A stretch of DNA of 25,103 bases from an uncultured Candidatus Berkelbacteria bacterium (GCA_937895715.1 CALBLZ010000097.1:1-25103); one strand, 5' to 3'; positions 14,841 through 22,992 are shown, counted from the first letter of the stretch. The notes: a model not told the origin generated them from the sequence alone. Program-made: numbers and translations.

Positions 14841-15968
14841 ATGGAGGAGCTTGTTCGGAACCTTGCGGTACACTATCCGGATTGGATCACCTTGCTCCTT
14901 GCTGCTTTCGGGGTTTCTTTTGTAGCGACGGGGGGGTTGCTCCGATTGCGCAATCTCTCAAAGTTTTCTCCTGAAATTCGTGATCGCGACGTACACACGG
15001 TGCGCAAGCCTCGCCTCGGTGGGGTTGCGATGTGGCTCAGCTTTGTGGTGATGGCTGTAGCAATCTTCTCGTTCCGTACCGATCTTAGCTTTGGGCAGGG
15101 AACCGTACTTGGTGTCGATCGAGTGCTCCTTGGATTTGGCATAGGCCTCGTTGTGGTGCTTGTAGCAGGGCTGCTCGACGATGTTAAAGGCCTGACCCCG
15201 GGTCAGCAGCTAATCGGACAGTTTTTAGCGGCTACCGCCGTTATCTGGGGGGGAGTTCAGATGGAGTTCATCCGCCTACCAATAGGGGGAGATCTCAGTT
15301 TTACAGCGAATGCCTTTGATCTTCCAAGTTGGCTAGGGGGCGGCGTTATCTACCCTGTAGGAGCGCTACTAACCTACCTGTGGGTAATGGTCATTATTAA
15401 CGTGATGAACTTCTTTGATGGCCTCGACGGTCTTGCAGGGAGTGTTGCTGCCACTGCTTCGGTAGTAATGTTCCTTGTCTGTCTTGTACTCGGCCTGCCC
15501 GCACCAGCAATGCTAGCGCTGCTGCTTGCGGGGGTCACACTAGGATTTCTGCCGTGGAACTGGCACCCATCTAAACTGTTTATGGGCACGGTTGGCTCAC
15601 AGATGCTCGGGTTCGTCCTAGCGGTTACCGCGATTGTGTCTGGATCAAAGGTTGCAACAGCGGTGTTGGTGTTGGGGATTCCGGTGCTCGATGCGCTGGT
15701 AGTGGTTGCCCGCCGCCTTCTGGCGGGCGTGAGTCCATTCAAAGCAGACCAGCGCCACTTACACCATCGGCTGCTCCGGCTTGGTATGCCGGTGCCGTGG
15801 GTTGTTATTACCATCAACACCATTGCAGCCATCTTTGGATTCTTGGCACTACGCACCCAGAACACTGAAGGTAAGGGCATTCTGACCCTCAGCCTGGTGA
15901 TAGCAATGTTTTTAGTTATCCTAGCTACCTATCTACTTGAACGGCGGGCTCGCCAACGTGTAGACTGA
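14841..15968 (+). CDS. WecA/TagO/MraY-family polyprenyl-phosphate sugar-phosphate transferase
   Basis: This 375-residue protein has about ten membrane helices and the family landmarks in order: RKPRLGGVAM near 55, LLDDVKGL (D113, D114), NVMNFFDGLDGLAGS (D193, D196), then HPSKLFMGTVGSQMLGF, and the cytoplasmic loop FKADQRHLHHRLLRLG. Such enzymes transfer HexNAc-1-phosphate from UDP-sugar to undecaprenyl phosphate, starting O-antigen, teichoic-acid-like or other envelope glycans. The His-rich loop favours the WecA/TagO branch over MraY. One oddity: the usual MGDxGS motif reads MGTVGS, so the Asp expected at position 250 is Thr. The exact sugar is unknown. It is the last gene of the M16-ndk series. 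Confidence 0.9.
   Translation: MEELVRNLAVHYPDWITLLLAAFGVSFVATGGLLRLRNLSKFSPEIRDRDVHTVRKPRLGGVAMWLSFVVMAVAIFSFRTDLSFGQGTVLGVDRVLLGFGIGLVVVLVAGLLDDVKGLTPGQQLIGQFLAATAVIWGGVQMEFIRLPIGGDLSFTANAFDLPSWLGGGVIYPVGALLTYLWVMVIINVMNFFDGLDGLAGSVAATASVVMFLVCLVLGLPAPAMLALLLAGVTLGFLPWNWHPSKLFMGTVGSQMLGFVLAVTAIVSGSKVATAVLVLGIPVLDALVVVARRLLAGVSPFKADQRHLHHRLLRLGMPVPWVVITINTIAAIFGFLALRTQNTEGKGILTLSLVIAMFLVILATYLLERRARQRVD
15937..15966 (+). promoter_or_regulatory. Possible promoter of the response regulator gene
   Basis: TTGAAC (15937-15942) and TAGACT (15961-15966) are separated by 18 bases, inside the end of the transferase gene. The ATG follows 28 bases later. The match is moderate, and read-through from upstream is also possible. 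Confidence 0.35.
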
Positions 15969-15994
15969 TCCTGTACATATCTTAAGCTGCCGCC

Positions 15995-16471
15995 ATGTCT
16001 GACACTGATGAAACCCTGACCTCCACACCGGTAGCACCGGCCGCTCCTTCTGCTGGGCCAAGCATGCCGGAAGATGGCGTAACGCATACCATTCTGATTG
16101 TTGAAGACGATAAGGTTCTGCAGGAGCTCTACATTGATCGGTTTACTGCCGCAGGGCTCAACGTCATTCAAGCATTCGACGGCCTGCAGGCACTCGACCG
16201 CCTCGATGCAAACCCAGATGTGCAACTTATTCTCCTCGACCTCATGTTGCCAAAACTCTCTGGGTACGATGTGTTGTCACAGGTTAAAAAGAATGCTGAC
16301 AAGCGCGATATTCCAGTAATTATTGTGTCAGCCCTAGCTGATGTAGACGACCAAGCGCGCGGCATGCAGCTTGGTGCGGCTGAGTACATCACCAAGGGTG
16401 AGGTGCTGCCTGGTGTAGTGATCGACAAGATCAAGCAGTATGTCCTTTCTGTTCCAGGGCCAACGGAGTAA
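15995..16471 (+). CDS. Single-domain response regulator (REC only)
   Basis: This 158-residue protein has a Pro/Ala-rich lead of about 30 residues and then one receiver domain. The acidic pair is in LIVEDDK (D38, D39), the phospho-acceptor is D82 in LILLDLMLP, the switch Ser is S112 in IIVSAL, and the conserved Lys is K134 in YITKGE. All phosphorylation residues are intact. There is no output domain, so it would act by protein contact, as CheY- or Spo0F-like proteins do. No histidine kinase lies in the window. Its end overlaps the PH-domain gene by 32 bases, implying coupled expression and perhaps a link to the membrane. Confidence 0.93.
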   Translation: MSDTDETLTSTPVAPAAPSAGPSMPEDGVTHTILIVEDDKVLQELYIDRFTAAGLNVIQAFDGLQALDRLDANPDVQLILLDLMLPKLSGYDVLSQVKKNADKRDIPVIIVSALADVDDQARGMQLGAAEYITKGEVLPGVVIDKIKQYVLSVPGPTE

Positions 16472-17021
16472 CGAAGAGGTTCTCCTCGTTACCCACAAGC
16501 ATCCGTTCATACTACTTCACCGATTAGTGGTTGGGGTACTCATTTTATTGGTTCCGGTGCTGGTTTGGCGGATTGCGCTGGTGGGTCCGCTTCTTTCGTA
16601 TACCATAGTGATCTGCGTGCCGGTGGTTATTTTTTACCTGTACGTTGGGTGGTATGGCTGGAATCGAACACTCTTACTAATTACCAACGAGCGAGTAGTC
16701 TTCTTGGAGCAACGCGGCCTGTTTCAGCGCGAGATGGTGGAGTGTAATATGGCAAACATCCAACAGGTTTCGCACCACGTAGATGGGCTGATGCACACTA
16801 TCTGTGGATTTGGGAACGTAATCCTGAGCAGCGGTGGTTCGGCACAGCCAATTCTTATTAAAGACATGCCCGACCCCTACGCCGTGCAGCAAGAAATCCA
16901 GCGCGCCTCGGTGGGTGAAACTGATTTCATCGATACAGACGATGACGACGGCACGTTGCCGGCTGCGCAGGCATCTACCGAAGACGAGGTGCCGCTCGTA
17001 AAGCCAGGGGATCAGGGCTAG
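16440..17021 (+). CDS. Bacterial PH-domain (bPH2/DUF304-like) membrane protein
   Basis: The 193-residue protein has a short N-terminal part with GQRSNEEVLLVTHKHPFILL, two membrane helices (about 26-47 and 50-72), and a beta-rich cytoplasmic domain (about 73-150). Its LLITNERVVFLEQRGLFQRE and NIQQVSH stretches are typical of bacterial PH domains. An acidic disordered tail with DTDDDDG ends the protein. Such two-helix plus bPH proteins are common in CPR genomes, and their function is unknown. The ATG at 16440 lies inside the response regulator gene (32-base overlap); no later ATG would keep the conserved beginning, so the overlap is accepted. It ends in UAG. Confidence 0.8.
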   Translation: MSFLFQGQRSNEEVLLVTHKHPFILLHRLVVGVLILLVPVLVWRIALVGPLLSYTIVICVPVVIFYLYVGWYGWNRTLLLITNERVVFLEQRGLFQREMVECNMANIQQVSHHVDGLMHTICGFGNVILSSGGSAQPILIKDMPDPYAVQQEIQRASVGETDFIDTDDDDGTLPAAQASTEDEVPLVKPGDQG

Positions 17022-17492
17022 GTGCTAGCTATTCTTCGTATTTTTTGATACTGTCCTGCTACTCGAAAGAGTGGAGTTTGAGGCAAGATGGATGTTCGAA
17101 TTGGTTTCGACGCTGGTGGTAGCGAGCGACCTGAAGAGGTTGCCGCTGCCCTCGATGAGTTTTCAAGAAGTGTGCCAACAGGCAACGTGCGGCTCCGGCT
17201 GTTCGTCTTTGGGTGTCCAGAGACCCTCCAAGCCGTGCGCCCCATGCCCCCGATTTCTTTGCTAGATTCGGGATCAGACAACACCGACATGGTGAAGCGT
17301 CTGATCACCCCCGAGCAAGGTCATCACGATGATGTGGCGCGAGCTGAGCAGCTGCGTCAGCCGTGGAACAAGCCGCAGCTCTACCCCAACGGGGTGGAGA
17401 TCATTCCGGTTGTAACCGGGAAAGCGTTCCCAATGGATGCAAAGGGCACAACGGTGCGCTCGCACAAGGACAGCTCGATCATGGTTGCTATG

Positions 17493-17495
17493 TAG
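17493..17495 (+). other. In-frame UAG inside plsX
   Basis: The local codons read ATG TAG ATG. The frame is open for 135 codons before and 264 after. One C-to-T change from a glutamine CAG codon would explain it. Confidence 0.9.
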
Positions 17496-18290
17496 ATGCT
17501 GGCCAAAGGCGAGTTGGACGCGCTCGTTTCGCCGGGTAACACCGGTGGAACCGTGACCGCTGCCGTCATTAAGCTGCGGCCAATCCGAAGGGGTGTGGGG
17601 CCGGTTCTGCCGGTTTGGCTACCGTTCAGCAATGGGCGGGTGCTGCTGGGCGATGTGGGCGCAAACCACGAGCCCACTGTGGCTACGCTGGTGAGCTCTT
17701 CGATCATGCTCGCTACCTACTTCAGGGAGTCGGAGCAGCCAGGTCGACCTTGCAAGGTTGGACTCCTCACCATTGGGGAGGAAGACACCAAGGGTAATGG
17801 TACAGTTCACGGCGCTCGCCTAAAGCTCAATGAGCTGAAGGAGGGCAAGGGGTTGGCTTGCTTTGTGGGTTCGGCCGAACCCTACATGCTGGCCGAAGGG
17901 AAGGTGACCGTGGCGGTCTGCGACGGGCATACGGGGAACATCGTGCTGAAAATGCTCGAGGTCTTCCTGAGAGACCAAATCCTGAAGCCGCTCTCCCGAG
18001 CGAAGGCGCTGAGCAACAAGGCGTCGCTTGCAATCGCAAACCTCTTTGCTGGCAGGCTGTTTACCACGCTCAAGGGTATGAAGTACAACCTCAACCCCGA
18101 CACTACCGGCGGCTGTCTGCTGCTTGGTGTGAACGGAACGGTGGTGGTGTCTCACGGTACCGTAGGGCGAGACGGCATTCTCCAAGCGGTGAATTTGGCA
18201 ATCCGATCGCACGACCGCGACATTCCCAAACGCCTCAAGGAGGCGTTGGACGCCTACCTCGGGGAAGAGTCCGCTAAAACCGAAGGCTGA
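17496..18290 (+). CDS. C-terminal two thirds of PlsX, possible restart product
   Basis: This 264-residue open frame starts at the ATG directly after the UAG of the interrupted plsX. It holds the main conserved core from SPGNTGG to the last helix. It has no Shine-Dalgarno site of its own, so it would need reinitiation by ribosomes ending at the UAG. It lacks the N-terminal part of the Rossmann-like fold, so independent activity is doubtful unless the two pieces associate. It is listed separately because gene finders will call it so. Confidence 0.4.
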   Translation: MLAKGELDALVSPGNTGGTVTAAVIKLRPIRRGVGPVLPVWLPFSNGRVLLGDVGANHEPTVATLVSSSIMLATYFRESEQPGRPCKVGLLTIGEEDTKGNGTVHGARLKLNELKEGKGLACFVGSAEPYMLAEGKVTVAVCDGHTGNIVLKMLEVFLRDQILKPLSRAKALSNKASLAIANLFAGRLFTTLKGMKYNLNPDTTGGCLLLGVNGTVVVSHGTVGRDGILQAVNLAIRSHDRDIPKRLKEALDAYLGEESAKTEG

Positions 18291-18313
18291 GCTCATTCGC
18301 TCTGCCTCGACCC

Positions 18314-18357
18314 GAAGACCCCCGATTTACTCAGAATCGGGGGTCTTCTTCTTTATT
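18314..18357 (+). terminator. Strong intrinsic terminator after plsX
   Basis: A perfect 14-bp stem, GAAGACCCCCGATT (18314-18327) with AATCGGGGGTCTTC (18335-18348), has a 7-base loop and a T-rich tail. It isolates plsX from the kinase-like gene. Confidence 0.93.
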
Positions 18358-18371
18358 CGCGAGTGCTTTTC

Positions 18372-18380
18372 TGGTATACA
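18372..18380 (+). promoter_or_regulatory. Extended -10 promoter of the kinase-like gene
   Basis: TGGTATACA lies just after the plsX terminator and 34 bases before the ATG at 18415. It is the same type of element as at 12855-12863 and 12887-12895. The -35 region is not clear. Confidence 0.45.
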
Positions 18381-18400
18381 CCATGGTAAGGCTGAGGGCC

Positions 18401-18405
18401 AGGAG
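18401..18405 (+). promoter_or_regulatory. Shine-Dalgarno site deciding the 18415 start
   Basis: AGGAG sits nine bases before the ATG at 18415. It supports that start over internal candidates closer to the P-loop. Confidence 0.55.
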
Positions 18406-18414
18406 AATAAAAAG

Positions 18415-19188
18415 ATGTGTTGGAGATTTTCACTAGAAGGACTAGCGTGGCTGGTCACAAAGAACTACTACGGCGTCGTTGTCGTGGTTGCCGGACTCAA
18501 CGGCACGGGAAAGGATGAGGCAGTAGTTGGCCTCGAGGAGGAGGGGTGGCTGGTGCTCAGCATCTTCGATGATGCGATTCTGCCAGAGTACGTGGGCTGG
18601 CACAATCGGCTCAAGAGCGAGGGAGATACGCGATTTGAAGGACATCCGTACCTGAAGTATCGCGGCTCCTGTGAGCCAGGCACCTCGATCGAACAGCTTG
18701 AGGTCTACAAGAACTACCCGTTCAAGAGCCAGATCCGGCCACTTACCGAGGCGTACGTTGCCGAGCAGCGAGCGCGACGTGGCGACGACTGCTTCATTCG
18801 TAAGCTTCTCCATTTCGTACCCTTCCACGCAAAGGTGGTGATTACGGGTGGGCGAGTTGAAGAGGAGTTCGAAGCGGTATTTGGCGCTACCGCGCCAGAG
18901 ATCATGCAGCGCCGCGGCGCTCTCTTCGTTGAGATCACTGCAGATCGTGAGGTGCGTGCCGACCGGGTGCCGTACTTCAACGAGGATATCCCGGGGACTG
19001 TGTGCCATCAGCTGCACCGGTGCCTCGAAGTCAGGGGGTACCGGGTGAAGCTGGAGGCGTCTGGTCACTATCGGTCGATCCAAAACCATGGCAGCAAGGA
19101 TGAGCTCCACGCTGCTATGCGCGAGCTCTTGAGCGGGTTCTTTGCAGATTTCGAAGCTCGCGAGCGAATGCTTGCTGGCCTCGGCTAG
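18415..19188 (+). CDS. P-loop kinase-like protein (dephospho-CoA/nucleotide kinase type)
   Basis: The 257-residue protein has a hydrophobic strand (VVVVVA) leading into a Walker A of the form GLNGTGKDE (residues 27-35), where Asp follows the Lys as in deoxynucleotide-kinase and dephospho-CoA-kinase-like P-loop proteins. Further on, the strand VVITGGRVEEEFEAVF and FVEITADREVRADRV resemble the family pattern that reads roughly as IdGIRnpgE followed by V.AdpevR..R. The substrate is not certain; a small phosphorylated molecule or nucleotide is likely. The start is fixed by AGGAG upstream. The gene sits alone between two terminators, convergent with dnaE, so it is an isolated unit. A DNA/RNA-end kinase is less likely. 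Confidence 0.65.
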   Translation: MCWRFSLEGLAWLVTKNYYGVVVVVAGLNGTGKDEAVVGLEEEGWLVLSIFDDAILPEYVGWHNRLKSEGDTRFEGHPYLKYRGSCEPGTSIEQLEVYKNYPFKSQIRPLTEAYVAEQRARRGDDCFIRKLLHFVPFHAKVVITGGRVEEEFEAVFGATAPEIMQRRGALFVEITADREVRADRVPYFNEDIPGTVCHQLHRCLEVRGYRVKLEASGHYRSIQNHGSKDELHAAMRELLSGFFADFEARERMLAGLG

Positions 19189-19215
19189 TGCCTGACCCGG
19201 CTCACAAAAGTATCT

Positions 19216-19244
19216 AAGCCCTTCGCCAGTTCGGCGGAGGGTTT
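19216..19244. terminator. Bidirectional hairpin between the kinase-like gene and dnaE
   Basis: AAGCCCTTCGCC (19216-19227) pairs with GGCGGAGGGTTT (19233-19244), a 12-bp stem with two G-U pairs around AGTTC. It lies between convergent genes and can serve both. The T tails are poor on both sides, so strength is uncertain. Confidence 0.6.
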
Positions 19245-19248
19245 AGTC

Positions 19249-22200
19249 TTATGCTTCGGCAATAACGGCGTCTTGGCCAACCAGGTTATAGAGTTTGCCG
19301 AGAGAGCTTTGGGTGATATCGATCTTTTGCGCAATCGCCATGGGTTGGTGACCGTCTACACCTGGTAAAAGCAGTGTAATACCTACGCGCCCAGGGTGCT
19401 GTTCGATTACCGACTTAATTCGAAGCAGCAGCGAGCGGTCGCCGTCATCCGGAATCTGCAGTACGAGGCGACTGGTACGCTCCGGGTCGATTGGGCGACG
19501 GCTACCGCGCTCTACACCCGAAGGTGCCATATCTCCAGTATCTTCGCCGCTCCGCAGTGCGTCGCCGTCCAGGACCTCTTCCTCCCCAAATCCGTCAGTA
19601 CTTACACCGCGGACTACATCGGCAAGCACCTTGCTTTCGAGTACTTCGCTATCAACGCGGCTCTCCTTCTTGCTCACCTTTCCTTCAACAATAACCGGGC
19701 TACCTTCTTCAAAAAGTGCGGCGTGGGCGGTCCACACCTTAGGGAAAACGATTACTTCACCGCTCCCGGTCTCGTCCTCAATCGCCACAAAGGCCATGTT
19801 TTGGTTCTTCTTGGTAAGAATCTTGCGAACACTCATCACAACTCCTGCAACAGTTACCGTTGAGCCATCATCCGCCTGGGGAAGCTCAGCCACGCTGGTG
19901 CGGTTTTTTGGGAGAAGTTTTAGCACCGGTGCAATTGGGTGGTCAGAAATATAGATGCCGAGCAGCTCACGCTCCCAGGCCAAGCGTTGCTGAGGGGAGG
20001 CAGGACTAGCCTTCTTGAGCATGAGCATAAGGTTTGCTGTGGCTGAGCTTGGGTCAGCCGCAACCTCTCCAAATAGGCCCATCTGCGGTGAGTTACGCTC
20101 CTTGGTCACACGCTGAATAAAGCCGAGAATTGCATCAAGGTTGTCGAGCACCGCTTGACGCTCCATCAAGCTATCGAGCGCACCGGCCATAGCCAGGTTC
20201 TCCAGCACTTTCTTGTTAAGGTGAGCAGAACAACGAACTAAGAAGTCGCCGAAATCTTTGTACTTTCCGTTCTTTTTTCGCTCCTCAACTAAGTGCTCGG
20301 TTACGTGCAATCCAACATTCTTAATTGCACCGAGGCCAAAGCGAATGTAGGCGTCACGTTTCTTTTTTGCCTTTTCCTCGTCGGGCATCCACGCAGCGTC
20401 TTTGTAGAACAGAGCGCCGAATTCCAGGAAAGATTCGTTGATATCAGGTTGGAATATCTCGATTCCCATCTGACGACACTCAGCAATCTCGATACCTACC
20501 CGGTCGAGGTTATTGATGTCGCAGGTGAGGAGCGAGGCCATAAACTCTACCGGATAGTGTGCCTTAAGGTAGGCTGTTTGGTAGGCAATCATGGCGTAGC
20601 ACACGGCGTGGGCTCGGTTAAACCCGTACCGAGCAAATGGTTCGACGAAGTCCCAAACCTGTTCTGCTGTCTTCTTTTCGATGCCTACTTTGGTAACGGC
20701 GCCATCGATGAACTTGTCACGTTGCTCGTCCAAAAGGGCTTTAATCTTTTTACCTACAGCTTTGCGGAGCACGTCAGCTTGTCCGTAGCTAAAGCCGGCG
20801 AACTTTCGTGCAACTTCGAGCACCTGGTCTTGGGTAACGATAACGCCATATGAATCTTTGAGGATTGGCTCAAGAATCGGGTGGAGGTAGGTTACCTTGC
20901 GACGTCCGTGTTTAGCCTCGATAAAGTCGGGAATAGCATCCATTGGCCCCGGGCGATACAGAGCAACCATTGCGACGATATCTTCAAAAGCGGTTGGCTT
21001 GAGCTCTTTTAAGTAGCGCTTCATGCCAGCAGATTCCAACTGGAATACGCCGGTACTCTCAGCGCGTGCCAGCAGCTCGTAGGTTTCTACGTCGTCGGTG
21101 GGGAGGGTATCTAGATCGATGTCGACGCCGCGAATCCGACGCACCATCCGGAGCGCTTGCCAGAGCACGTTCAAGTTTGCCAGCCCCAAAAAGTCCATCT
21201 TGAGCAAACCAATATGCTCCACCTGGTTCATGGCGTACTGGGTGACGATGATGTTCTCGTCCTTGGCTGCCCGCTGAATTGGAACGTACGAGGTGAGGGG
21301 TTCACGCGTAACTACAACACCAGCGGCGTGGATTGATGTGTGACGAGCAACTCCTTCGAGAGAACTGGCAATATCGAGGAGCTTGTGGAGCTGATCATTA
21401 CTTGAGTAGATTTCTTTTAACTCAGGAATCTTTTCGATTGCCTCTTTAATCGTCATGCCGCCCGGGCCAGACGGAATCATTTTGGCAATGTAGTCACAGT
21501 CTTTGTACGAAACTCCCAGGGCTCGGCCAACGTCGCGCACAGCAGCGCGAGCCGCCATTGTTCCAAAGGTGATGATCTGGGCGACGTGATCCGCGCCGTA
21601 GCGGCTACGCACGTAGTTAATAACATCGTCACGGCGTGAATCCTGCAGATCGGCATCAATATCTGGCATGGAGATGCGCTCTGGGTTCAAGAAGCGCTCA
21701 AAGATCAGGTTGTAGTGGAGGGGATCAATATTGCAGATGCCGGTTACGAAACTTACAAAGCAGCCTGCTGCCGATCCACGAACTCCAACCAAGATCCCAT
21801 TCTCACGTGCCCAGTTTAAGAAATCCTGCACGATCAAGAAGTATGATTCAAAGCCCATTTTTTCGATAACCGACAGTTCGTACTCCAGGCGAGCCTTTGC
21901 CCGCACTTCGATTGAGAGCGCCTTGTCGTTAAGCGGAGATTCCAGCATCTCTCCTTCTTCGCGGGAGTCGTCGCACGTGTACGCAATGCCGTAGCGTTTC
22001 ATCATGCCCTCTTCGCATAGCTGGCGCAGGTAGTAGCGGTCGCGCTTGTTGGCGTACTTACCAGTTACCTTAAAATCCTCAGGAATCGGGTACACCGGCA
22101 TGTCATTTTCTCCCATTGGAATCACCACATTGCAGCGCTCGGCAAGCTTTACCGTGTTGGAGACTGCCTCGGGCACATCGGCAAACCATTCAGCCATGGT

Positions 22201-22974
22201 GTCAGCGTCAACCATGCTGATGTTATAGTCGAGCATGCTCAATCGGTTGGGGTCGTTGACGGTTTTACCAGAAGAAACACAGACGAGCACGTCCTGCGCT
22301 TCGGCGTCCTCAGGCCTGAGGTAGTGCACGTCGTTGGTGCAGATCATCGGAACGTCATACTGCCGAGCAAGTTTACGCAGGAGCTGGTTGACCTCCACGG
22401 TCTCTTCGTCGTTCGGGTGGTGCTGTAGTTCGATGTAGAAGTTATCTTTGCCAAAGATATCCAGGTACTCCTCGAGCGCCTTACATCCGTCATCCCAACT
22501 CGCCGCCAGTCGCTTGGGGATTTCGCCGTTCATACAAGAACTTGTACCGATTAGCCCCTTGGCGTGTGCCCGCAGTAGCTCTTTGTCGATGCGTGGCTTG
22601 TAGTAGTAGCCATCGAGGTGGGCAATACTGACGAGCTTAATCAGATTTTTGTAGCCTTCAAAGGTTTCGGCAAGTAACAGCTGGTGGTACGACTTATGGT
22701 CTTGCTTATGGTCGCGATTAGTATGAGAGCGGCGGGCCATGTAGGCCTCTACCCCAAGAATCGGTTTTATACCTTGCTTTACGCATTCCTCGTAAAAATC
22801 GATGATGCCGTACATCGCGCCGTGATCAGTAAGCGCGCAGGCCTGTAAGCCGAGCTCTTTTACCCGTGAAACAAGCGCCTTAATCTGCGCCGCGCCGTCG
22901 AGGAGCGAGTAGGTAGAGTGCACGTGCAGGTGCACGAACTTGGTCGTGAGTGGGGGGTAGGTCGGTGCGTCCAT
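19249..22974 (-). CDS. dnaE: DNA polymerase III alpha subunit
   Basis: This is the replicative polymerase, 1241 residues, near the DnaE norm. The N-terminal PHP domain keeps all apparent metal ligands: HVHS (H17, H19), TDHG (D50, H51), GVEAYM (E76), H97, SSCMNGE (C147) and NDVHY (D215, H217), as in PHP domains with their own exonuclease activity. The catalytic Asp pair lies in PDIDADLQDSRRDD (about 436-441) and the third in LLKMDFLGL (about 590). A helix-hairpin-helix region follows, then an OB fold near 1040 (VVMSVRKILTKKNQNMAF) and a C-terminal domain with a VGITLLLPGV stretch. The ATG at 22974 gives a short beginning before FVHLHVHS. A possible extended -10 is nine bases upstream. It is the only polymerase gene in the window. 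Confidence 0.98.
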   Translation of the reverse strand: MDAPTYPPLTTKFVHLHVHSTYSLLDGAAQIKALVSRVKELGLQACALTDHGAMYGIIDFYEECVKQGIKPILGVEAYMARRSHTNRDHKQDHKSYHQLLLAETFEGYKNLIKLVSIAHLDGYYYKPRIDKELLRAHAKGLIGTSSCMNGEIPKRLAASWDDGCKALEEYLDIFGKDNFYIELQHHPNDEETVEVNQLLRKLARQYDVPMICTNDVHYLRPEDAEAQDVLVCVSSGKTVNDPNRLSMLDYNISMVDADTMAEWFADVPEAVSNTVKLAERCNVVIPMGENDMPVYPIPEDFKVTGKYANKRDRYYLRQLCEEGMMKRYGIAYTCDDSREEGEMLESPLNDKALSIEVRAKARLEYELSVIEKMGFESYFLIVQDFLNWARENGILVGVRGSAAGCFVSFVTGICNIDPLHYNLIFERFLNPERISMPDIDADLQDSRRDDVINYVRSRYGADHVAQIITFGTMAARAAVRDVGRALGVSYKDCDYIAKMIPSGPGGMTIKEAIEKIPELKEIYSSNDQLHKLLDIASSLEGVARHTSIHAAGVVVTREPLTSYVPIQRAAKDENIIVTQYAMNQVEHIGLLKMDFLGLANLNVLWQALRMVRRIRGVDIDLDTLPTDDVETYELLARAESTGVFQLESAGMKRYLKELKPTAFEDIVAMVALYRPGPMDAIPDFIEAKHGRRKVTYLHPILEPILKDSYGVIVTQDQVLEVARKFAGFSYGQADVLRKAVGKKIKALLDEQRDKFIDGAVTKVGIEKKTAEQVWDFVEPFARYGFNRAHAVCYAMIAYQTAYLKAHYPVEFMASLLTCDINNLDRVGIEIAECRQMGIEIFQPDINESFLEFGALFYKDAAWMPDEEKAKKKRDAYIRFGLGAIKNVGLHVTEHLVEERKKNGKYKDFGDFLVRCSAHLNKKVLENLAMAGALDSLMERQAVLDNLDAILGFIQRVTKERNSPQMGLFGEVAADPSSATANLMLMLKKASPASPQQRLAWERELLGIYISDHPIAPVLKLLPKNRTSVAELPQADDGSTVTVAGVVMSVRKILTKKNQNMAFVAIEDETGSGEVIVFPKVWTAHAALFEEGSPVIVEGKVSKKESRVDSEVLESKVLADVVRGVSTDGFGEEEVLDGDALRSGEDTGDMAPSGVERGSRRPIDPERTSRLVLQIPDDGDRSLLLRIKSVIEQHPGRVGITLLLPGVDGHQPMAIAQKIDITQSSLGKLYNLVGQDAVIAEA

Positions 22975-22983
22975 GTATCTTTC

Positions 22984-22992
22984 AGTCTAGCA
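22984..22992 (-). promoter_or_regulatory. Extended -10 promoter of dnaE
   Basis: The minus strand reads TGCTAGACT, ending nine bases before the dnaE ATG. This would give a leaderless or nearly leaderless message. No Shine-Dalgarno site is seen. Confidence 0.45.

Larger units (their letters stand above)
17088..18290 (+). pseudogene. plsX: PlsX-like phosphate acyltransferase interrupted by in-frame UAG
   Basis: Joined, the frame gives about 400 residues. PlsX makes acyl-phosphate from acyl-ACP for phospholipid synthesis. Family pieces are SSIMVAM before the stop and then VSPGNTGGTVTAAV, LLTIGEEDTKGNG, VAVCDGHTGNIVLKMLE, and LNPDTTGGCLLLGVNGTVVVSHG. A UAG (17493-17495) cuts the frame after residue 135, exactly where E. 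coli PlsX reads on without a break; an ATG follows at once in the same frame. The N-terminal signature usually read as DVMGGD is DAGGSE here. UAG is a normal stop for several neighbours, so recoding is unlikely. The options are a nonsense mutation, a sequencing error (CAG to TAG would do it), a split gene with restart, or readthrough. A weak GAGG precedes the start at 17088. Confidence 0.65.

Noticed and set aside
17493..17495. UAG as a sense codon across the genome
   Set aside because: UAG ends several other genes in the window at sensible places, so a general reassignment does not fit.
18442..19110. A 222-codon open frame on the minus strand
   Set aside because: It lies antisense to the P-loop kinase-like gene, which has a Shine-Dalgarno site and a Walker A motif; the antisense product has no recognisable features.
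20293..20853. A 186-codon open frame on the plus strand
   Set aside because: It is antisense within dnaE, whose reading frame there is conserved polymerase sequence.
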